Source: Terriglobia bacterium (GTDB taxonomy: Bacteria > Acidobacteriota > Terriglobia > Bryobacterales > Bryobacteraceae). Taken from it: a stretch of 62,865 nt of DNA. The notes under the pieces are model-generated. The model saw nothing but the letters and a program-made list of their open reading frames with translations. It did no database searches and was not told the origin of the DNA. This document shows, in pieces, positions 59,863 through 62,865 of the stretch (position 1 is its first letter; every line of letters begins with the position of its first letter). Location: contig JAIQFL010000012.1 in NCBI GenBank assembly GCA_020073365.1, positions 1 through 62,865 of the forward strand. The letters are read 5' to 3'. A program made the translations under genes and the position numbers.

Positions 59863-62742
59863 CTACACGCTGTCGTTCTCCAGCGCGCCGGCCACAAGGC
59901 CGGCGGCATGCCCGTCATCTTTCCAGTTCGGAATTTTGACCTCCATGGAGGCCAGGTATCGCAGGATGACGATCAGAGACTTCCGGTGGTTCCAGTACCC
60001 CGGCAACTCTGTCTTCAGCCAGTTTCTGCCCGCTTGAGCTTCGTTCTGGCGAAGTCCTTCACGCGTGCCGAACAGTGCGTTCCTGACGAGCGAGCGGCCG
60101 AACTCCGAGTCGCCGAGCATCTTTGCTTCAAACTCCGATGCCGTTTTGAGTCTGGTCTGATTGGCCTTGCCGCTCGATAACAGCGATTTGTAGTCCCGTA
60201 CACCGAAGCCGCGCGCCAGTTCCATGTATGCGCTGGTGCGGAACTCCTTGTGGCTTTCAAGGTCAAGTCCCTTCAGATAGAAGCGTTCATCCGGAGTCAG
60301 CGTCTTCCACACAAACTGATCAAAGCCCTTCGGTACAAGGTGATCGCAGGCCGTCTTGACCGCGTCGGCAATCACCCGTTCAATCGGGGACTCTTCCCCC
60401 TTCTTGCGTACCTTTGAGAGTTCATAGGCAACGTCGATGTCTTCGATGCTTCGATATTTCGTCAGCACACGGAGTGCTGCCGCGTAGGCTGCAAGCTGGT
60501 AATCAGTATCCCCGAAATTAGGATCCTCTTGATCGTCCAGCTTGAGCATCGAGTCCAGTTGCGCCTTAACCTCGTCTTCGACCTGCCACACGACCTGGTC
60601 CAGAAAGGCTGTCTCTTGTGAAGTTTGCTTCCGCAGAATCAGAAGCACGGTCCCTTGGACGTAGTTGCCCTCACGCATCGCGGTGTCAGTTTCAGTCGCG
60701 ATGCACCAAGCTGCCGTCACGCGCAAACCGGATGCCCATAGGATCAGCGCAAGATCAGCCCAGACGCTGGCGTCCTGATGCGTGAACATTACAATCTGCG
60801 CCCCAATGTCCGGCATGTGCGATGCCAGACTGCGGTAGCAATCCACCATATTGCGCCGGAAGCCCTCGTCAGCGCCCTGCACCGCCAGCGCGCGTTTACT
60901 GTCGGTGTACCAATCAGGGAAGATCCCCTGAAGCCGATGTCCGTACCATGCAAGAAAGAACTCCGATAGCTCGTGGTAGTTGATCGCGTCGGCGTACGGC
61001 GGATCAGTGATCCAGAAATCGCATGATTGAGTGACGCATCTCGCATCCTCAGGCCATATAGCGGCTTCGCCTACTACCTTGGAAGCCGCAACATCAAGAA
61101 AGAATGCAGGTTCGAGACTGCTCAGCGAGCGCGTAGCGTAGTTGAACAGTGTATTCAAGGCTTGATTGCTGAAGGTCTGCTCGCTCTTATCACCGATGCT
61201 TCTCGGATGCCAGCGAGACAGTCGGGCGTTATAGTCGGCGCACCGCGACATGCCTAAGAACATCGCGGCGGCGACCGCTTGAGATTTGACGCGGCGAGCG
61301 GTCTCTTCCATCATCGTGCCCAGGACGAGCAACTGCCGAGGGTTAAACAGGTGATGCCAATGCGTCCATCCTCTGGTCCGGATTGGTTCGTCTGTTTTGT
61401 CGCCGGGCTCAATTCGCCTCCTCGGAATAAAGCCCTTCGCCTGCCACGTTTTGAAGCGGTCTCCCAATAGCCGCAAGACCGAATCCTCACGCTCTATGTC
61501 ATGTTGGTTGGGAGCCCGAAAATATCGCTCAGTATGCTCCTTGCCGTCGGCGTCGGTCCACCGCTCAACCCACCTAATGCAGTACAGGCGCTCCTGAAAG
61601 ACGTCGGCCGGACGCGGAACGACGTCTTCGTTCTCCCACATCCGTAGTCCGTATTCGGGTCCATTTCCGGAGCGTCGGTCTCCCCGAATCATTGATATTG
61701 GCGTGGACTTACCGCAATCTGGATTCGGACAGACTAGATCGGAATCTCGAACCGCACCTTCCTTGTCGGCACGTTCCAGTTCGTCGGCTGAGACGCCCGA
61801 GACAATATCGACGCAGAACCGCTCATGCTCGACGTCGGGTACAAGCCTAGCGATGGTATTATCTTTCAGCCCAACTACAAGCGACGGTATAAGTGGTACG
61901 GTCCACCTGCATTCCGGGCATCGGGTTTCGAGGCAGTACAAATAGGCGTCCGCACGAAGGCCTTCCTCATTGTGTTCGATGCCCCAATCCGTGATCTCGC
62001 GATCAACTGTGTCGTAAACCTGCCGTTGGGCGTCGGCGACCTGCTTAACAACTTCACGTCCGCCACCGATAATGTTGAGCGCGGCCCAACTGAGCAGGGC
62101 TGCTACCGGACTCAGATCGGAGCCAAAGCTGTCACATCCGATCCGCGCTGCTTCGAAGGGAACGCTCCCGCCACCGCTGAAGGCGTCGCCGACGCGCACC
62201 CGGCGGCCAAATTGGCGCAGACTGAGCTGTTCAACCAACTGCGGGAGGTTAGCGGCGGTTGTTCCGAGATGTGAGTTCACCGATTCCCATGCCTCTTCCG
62301 ATGGCCCCGCAATGTTCTCGGGCCGCTCGCAGTATTCCAACTTCTCGTCGTAGGTGAATCTGGAGAATACCAAGCTCTGCAATGCTTCCCGCTCCGGCTT
62401 CTTCTCCTTCTTCAGCTTGGGCTTTTCTTCTGTGCTCGTTGATGTGAACCAGTCCCGGCGCTCGCTTGGGGTCAGCCGCTCCCAGACGACCTTGAGTGGG
62501 ATCGATTTCAACTTCCTCTGCCAAAGGCCTGGCTCATCCATCGTGAGCAACTGCAGAAAGACCGCTCTGTCCTTTTCCGGGTCGTCCGTCGCCGGCATCA
62601 GAAGGCCGAGAACAGCGGCCCGCACTAAGATAAGTGGCTTGCGTCCCCACCACTTACCAAGCCCAGTCAGAGTCTGGCTATTGGTAGCCTTGCGCTCCTT
62701 GTAGCTTTCCTTCGAGATCTTCGAGACTGGAAACGTCAGTGT
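59863..62742 (-). CDS. DUF1156 DNA methylase, start codon missing
   Basis: About 960 codons open. Residues after the upstream stop read ISKESYKERKATNSQTLTGL and GKWWGRKPLILVRAAVLGLL, the DUF1156 N-terminus, but the frame has no ATG, GTG or TTG before GTG 62625, which lies inside the domain. SAM-binding motif DAFSGGGSVPFEAARIG near 185, catalytic DPPYADAINYHELSE near 590 (N4/N6-amino methylase type), and two zinc ribbons (CLETRCPECRW, CPNPDCGKST). The usual protein marks host DNA for the linked defence module. The 5' end is probably displaced by the foreign-looking sequence to its right. Confidence 0.85.
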   Translation of the reverse strand, partial: TLTFPVSKISKESYKERKATNSQTLTGLGKWWGRKPLILVRAAVLGLLMPATDDPEKDRAVFLQLLTMDEPGLWQRKLKSIPLKVVWERLTPSERRDWFTSTSTEEKPKLKKEKKPEREALQSLVFSRFTYDEKLEYCERPENIAGPSEEAWESVNSHLGTTAANLPQLVEQLSLRQFGRRVRVGDAFSGGGSVPFEAARIGCDSFGSDLSPVAALLSWAALNIIGGGREVVKQVADAQRQVYDTVDREITDWGIEHNEEGLRADAYLYCLETRCPECRWTVPLIPSLVVGLKDNTIARLVPDVEHERFCVDIVSGVSADELERADKEGAVRDSDLVCPNPDCGKSTPISMIRGDRRSGNGPEYGLRMWENEDVVPRPADVFQERLYCIRWVERWTDADGKEHTERYFRAPNQHDIEREDSVLRLLGDRFKTWQAKGFIPRRRIEPGDKTDEPIRTRGWTHWHHLFNPRQLLVLGTMMEETARRVKSQAVAAAMFLGMSRCADYNARLSRWHPRSIGDKSEQTFSNQALNTLFNYATRSLSSLEPAFFLDVAASKVVGEAAIWPEDARCVTQSCDFWITDPPYADAINYHELSEFFLAWYGHRLQGIFPDWYTDSKRALAVQGADEGFRRNMVDCYRSLASHMPDIGAQIVMFTHQDASVWADLALILWASGLRVTAAWCIATETDTAMREGNYVQGTVLLILRKQTSQETAFLDQVVWQVEDEVKAQLDSMLKLDDQEDPNFGDTDYQLAAYAAALRVLTKYRSIEDIDVAYELSKVRKKGEESPIERVIADAVKTACDHLVPKGFDQFVWKTLTPDERFYLKGLDLESHKEFRTSAYMELARGFGVRDYKSLLSSGKANQTRLKTASEFEAKMLGDSEFGRSLVRNALFGTREGLRQNEAQAGRNWLKTELPGYWNHRKSLIVILRYLASMEVKIPNWKDDGHAAGLVAGALENDSV

Positions 62743-62809
62743 TTACCGCCCCGGGCCCCCCTAGCCGTAGCGAGGGAGCCTCATACCGCCGAGAGAACGA
62801 AAACATCGA

Positions 62810-62835
62810 GTCAGCCGGCGTGAACGCCGGCTGAC
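62810..62835 (+). terminator. Rho-independent terminator-like hairpin
   Basis: GTCAGCCGGCG and CGCCGGCTGAC form a perfect 11-bp stem with loop TGAA, followed by GTCTTTTGTT. It would end transcripts coming from the left on the plus strand, though no plus-strand gene is near; it may belong to an inserted piece. Confidence 0.55.
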
Positions 62836-62849
62836 GTCTTTTGTTGGCC

Positions 62850-62865
62850 GGGGCCGATCGGCCCC
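62850..62865. repeat. 16-bp perfect palindrome at the contig end
   Basis: GGGGCCGATCGGCCCC is fully self-complementary and is the last sequence of the window. Confidence 0.75.

Noticed and set aside
52623..62742. BREX, DISARM or Dnd system
   Set aside because: No PglZ, BrxC, DrmA/DrmB or DndCDE-like protein is present; DUF1156, DUF499 and PLD-SNF2 fit the Hma class better.

Overview
The window is a 62.9 kb, high-GC bacterial fragment. Gene content (a carboxypeptidase-type regulatory repeat protein, a DUF2934 protein, many universal stress proteins, an export-rich lipoprotein set, a GH79-like glycosidase) looks most like a soil Acidobacteriota of the Solibacter/Bryobacter kind. That assignment is an inference: there is no rRNA or ribosomal protein marker. 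The left edge cuts fumC. The right edge ends exactly on a 16-bp palindrome, as contig ends often do.

Layout. 1-3.4 kb: fumC 3' part, norB and tetR remnants, a DUF6448 exported protein behind a CRP-type site. 3.4-6.06 kb: MgtA magnesium ATPase. 6.5-26.8 kb: a stress or dormancy island with a DksA/TraR protein, an HPF-type ribosome factor, a CBS protein, two Rnk-like proteins, an MreB paralog, two receiver-like proteins with Glu at the phosphoacceptor site, two small zinc ribbons, a STAS protein, a cytidylate-kinase-like protein, universal stress proteins, several tiny membrane proteins, an NtrB/NtrC-type pair and a GAF-type sigma-54 activator. 26.8-34.8 kb: two more Usp genes and a KefB-type antiporter within gene debris. 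35-46.3 kb: metabolic and redox genes (M20 hydrolase, TRIC channel, CopB ATPase, quinoprotein-like lipoprotein, small oxidoreductase and dioxygenase run, GH79-like lipoprotein). 46.9-49.1 kb: DUF2934, BON and SYLF genes. 49.3-52.6 kb: integrase, tRNA-Gly half, toxin-antitoxin and IS21 remnants. 52.6-62.7 kb: a defence locus (DUF262/HNH protein, DUF499-metallopeptidase fusion, PLD-SNF2 helicase, DUF1156 methylase), resembling the Hma (helicase-methylase-ATPase) class.

Two things stand out. First, the stress island carries many 16-bp sequences fitting the sigma-54 -24/-12 promoter (TGGC-N7-TTGC[A/T]), several in divergent pairs. Four are associated with a shared element built on TGCCCGAAAAC and GCGCCCTTTTCGGGC, a good candidate activator site. 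With two sigma-54 activators in the same island, this suggests a self-contained sigma-54 dormancy regulon whose gene content recalls the mycobacterial DosR regulon but with different control. Second, in the defence locus the DUF499 ATPase is cut after its Walker B region and fused in frame to an ImmA/IrrE-ArdC-type zinc peptidase on the opposite strand to its partners.

The window is also rich in decayed duplicates: BON, KefB/SYLF 3' ends, TRIC, LigB dioxygenase, an unknown small family and a sigma-54 activator tail each occur as one better copy plus a broken one, or as two remnants.
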